From assembly GCA_024641665.1 (NCBI GenBank), contig JAHECP010000020.1, positions 1 through 52,193 on the forward strand: a stretch of 52,193 nt of DNA. Direction: 5' to 3'. The notes under the pieces were generated by a model. It had not been told where the DNA came from, did not search any database, and saw only the letters and a list, made by a program, of their open reading frames with translations. Source of the DNA: Acidobacteriota bacterium. Its GTDB lineage: Bacteria > Acidobacteriota > Vicinamibacteria > Vicinamibacterales > JAHECP01. Positions 50,637 through 52,193 of the stretch are shown piece after piece. The position numbers were made by a program, and so were the translations under genes. How positions within the stretch are numbered: position 1 is the stretch's first letter; every line of letters starts with the position of its first letter.

Positions 50637-52193
50637 CTAGGCCGCCTGTTCCCGCCGGCGCCAGGGCCGCAGCCCGGGATACGGCGTCCGGTTGCGCCAG
50701 AGGATCCAGAAGCAGGCGGCGAGCACGGCCGCCGCGGCGAGGTAGGTGCCCGGCTCGGCCCCCGACATCGACCATCCGTACTGGCCGGCGACCAGGCCCA
50801 GACCGTTGTGCAGGGCGTGCCACAGCATGGCCGGGAAGATCGACCCCGTCAGCAGCACCACCGAGGCGAGCAGCACGCCGAGGTACGCGGTGGGGAAGAT
50901 GCGGAACAGCGTGACGTGGAAGAGGCCGAACGTCACGCCCACGGCCACCGCGAGCGCGGCCGGGTGCAGCCGGCGGTGCAGGCCGTGCAGCAGCATCCCC
51001 CGGAACGCGATCTCCTCGCAGATCCCGGGCAGGATCGTGAAGAGCAGCAGGAGCTGCCACATCGGCACGTCGGCGGGGAGCAGGGCTTGCGAGAAGCTCT
51101 CGATCACGCGCGGAGGCACCGGCACCACGAGGTTGGCCAGGCGGAACACGCCGATGCCCGTGAGCAGTCCGGCGGGCACGCCGGCGAGGACGGCGACCCA
51201 CACGGCGGGGCGCACCGGCCGAAGTGCCAGGGCGTCCCGGGCGTCGAGCCGGTAGCGCCGGATCATCAGCAGGGAGCCGCCGAGGAAGATCCCGATCAGA
51301 TTGACGACGGTCTGGACGCGCACGTCCACGGCGGTGTCGGCGTTGAGGCCGAAGACGAGCGTCAGCCCCCACATGGCCGCGAACCAGCGCAGCACGTGCC
51401 GCGGGAAGAGCGCCGGCCCGCCGGCCAGCTCGGTACTCTCGGCCGCCACCGGCGCGATGAGGCGCTCGGTCGACAGCGCGCGCGTCGAGAGCCGGCTGGT
51501 CCAGAGCGCCGCGGCCGCCGTCGTCAGCCAGGCGATCGCGGTGAAGGGCCAGTCGGGGTGACCGATGAGCAGCTCCTTCACGGCGACGCTGAGGTTTGCG
51601 ATCGGCACCAGGACGATGGCCGACCGGAGGGGGAGCGCGGGCAGCACGGCCGCCAGGCCCGGCAGCATCCCGACGAGGAACACCGGAAAGAAGTAGAGCT
51701 GCGCCTCCTTGTACGACCGCGCGTGGCCCGAGACGAGCAGCAGCACGCTCGAGACGAGCGCCGCCACCGGCAGGTAGAGGACGAGCAGCAGCAGCGCAGT
51801 GGCGGGCGAGACAGCCGCCGAGAAGTCCACGGTGGTGGGAATCAGCTTGAATCCGACGTAGAGCAGGAGGTTGCCGACCTGGATCACGGTGATGGCCAGC
51901 GCCACCGTCAGGATCAGCAGGTGCTTGGCCGCCACGATTTCCGCGCGGGCGGCGGCCGTGGTGAGCAGCGTCTCGAGCGTGCCCCGTTCCTTCTCTCCGG
52001 CGATGGCGTCGATCGCCACGACGGCGCCGCCGGTCAGGAGGAAGAGCATCAGCAGCGGCGTGAGCAGGCGGCCGAGCGTGAGCCCCGCCACCTGCTCCGC
52101 GCTGGCCAGGTTGACCGGCACGACGGTGGCGAGGTCGGCGGCGTCCACCGGGAAGCCGCGCGCGGCGAGCGCGGCGCCGCGGCGCGCGCGCCG
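50637..52193 (-). CDS. ABC-2 (NatB-like) permease fused to CPBP intramembrane protease, 5' end outside window
   Basis: The open frame continues through the right edge, so the N-terminus is missing; about 518 residues are visible. The first half is an ABC-2 type permease with the family mark GEKERGTLETLLTTAAARAE followed by five or so helices. The second half is a CPBP/CAAX-type intramembrane protease: CEEIAFRGMLLHGLHRR (paired Glu and Arg), FGLFHVTLFR and WHALHNGLGL (metal-binding His). Such fusions are seen in several high-GC bacterial groups. A GTG at 52148 is in frame but is not the true start, because family members have ~200 more residues before this point. Confidence 0.82.
   Translation of the reverse strand, partial: RRARRGAALAARGFPVDAADLATVVPVNLASAEQVAGLTLGRLLTPLLMLFLLTGGAVVAIDAIAGEKERGTLETLLTTAAARAEIVAAKHLLILTVALAITVIQVGNLLLYVGFKLIPTTVDFSAAVSPATALLLLVLYLPVAALVSSVLLLVSGHARSYKEAQLYFFPVFLVGMLPGLAAVLPALPLRSAIVLVPIANLSVAVKELLIGHPDWPFTAIAWLTTAAAALWTSRLSTRALSTERLIAPVAAESTELAGGPALFPRHVLRWFAAMWGLTLVFGLNADTAVDVRVQTVVNLIGIFLGGSLLMIRRYRLDARDALALRPVRPAVWVAVLAGVPAGLLTGIGVFRLANLVVPVPPRVIESFSQALLPADVPMWQLLLLFTILPGICEEIAFRGMLLHGLHRRLHPAALAVAVGVTFGLFHVTLFRIFPTAYLGVLLASVVLLTGSIFPAMLWHALHNGLGLVAGQYGWSMSGAEPGTYLAAAAVLAACFWILWRNRTPYPGLRPWRRREQAA

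Noticed and set aside
1-52193. tRNA, rRNA, CRISPR array, intact insertion sequence or phage genes
   Set aside because: I looked for repeat-spacer patterns, transposase motifs and cloverleaf-like segments in the gaps and saw none; intergenic space is very small.

Overview
This is a GC-rich bacterial window that carries almost everything needed for dissimilatory sulfate/sulfite metabolism. On the plus strand, from about 18.6 to 46.4 kb, lie aprBA, qmoABC, dsrJOP (first set), dsrABD, a diiron-like helical protein, a DsrL-type NAD(P)H:acceptor flavoprotein, dsrC, an RsbRD-N protein, dsrMKJOP (second J, O and P), dsrN, sat, a second dsrMK-like pair and adenylate kinase. Many genes overlap by 4 to 11 bases or lie within 30 bases of the next, so one or a few long transcripts are likely. 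The organism cannot be named from sequence alone. The gene set (dsrD together with dsrL, high GC) and the flanking genes (GH27 alpha-galactosidase, NatB-CPBP fusion, multi-spanning 'GYDGQFY' membrane protein) suggest an uncultivated Acidobacteriota or Rokubacteria-like lineage.

Region 1 (1-4.4 kb, plus strand) holds the end of an unidentified gene, a precorrin-2 dehydrogenase/ferrochelatase for siroheme, a PEP-synthase-like phosphotransferase and a cytidylate-kinase-like/BON protein. A perfect 26-bp hairpin follows. Region 2 (4.4-16.4 kb, minus strand) reads as one operon starting near 16.4 kb: TauE/SafE exporter, a TIGR02186-PEP-synthase-like membrane fusion, a further PEP-synthase-like protein, a Cache-PAS histidine kinase, a response regulator, a CBS protein and an SLC13 anion transporter. 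It ends in a remnant of a YeiH-type transporter next to the hairpin. Region 3 (16.4-18.6 kb) has a divergent regulatory interval with two TTGTGA-N6-TCACAA palindromes, then a second TauE/SafE gene coupled to a stand-alone TIGR02186 gene.

Region 4 (18.6-46.4 kb) is the sulfate-respiration block described above. In the reductive direction, Sat makes APS, AprBA reduces APS to sulfite with electrons from QmoABC, DsrAB reduces sulfite onto DsrC to give the DsrC trisulfide, and DsrMKJOP reduces the trisulfide using the quinone pool. DsrN and the 5' siroheme gene serve the DsrAB cofactor, and adenylate kinase recycles AMP. DsrD favours reduction, whereas DsrL is usually associated with oxidation, so the direction is not settled by gene content.

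Region 5 (46.4-52.2 kb) contains a Cys-rich PAS sensor kinase, a GH27 alpha-galactosidase interrupted by one amber codon at its signature tryptophan, a small unknown gene, a polytopic membrane protein, and a NatB-CPBP fusion cut by the window edge.

The least explained part is the set of three paralogous PEP-synthase-like proteins. They keep the ATP-grasp and phosphohistidine domains but replace the PEP/pyruvate barrel with a shared unrecognised C-terminal domain. One of the three is fused to a periplasmic TIGR02186 module that elsewhere in this window is a separate partner of a sulfite-type exporter.
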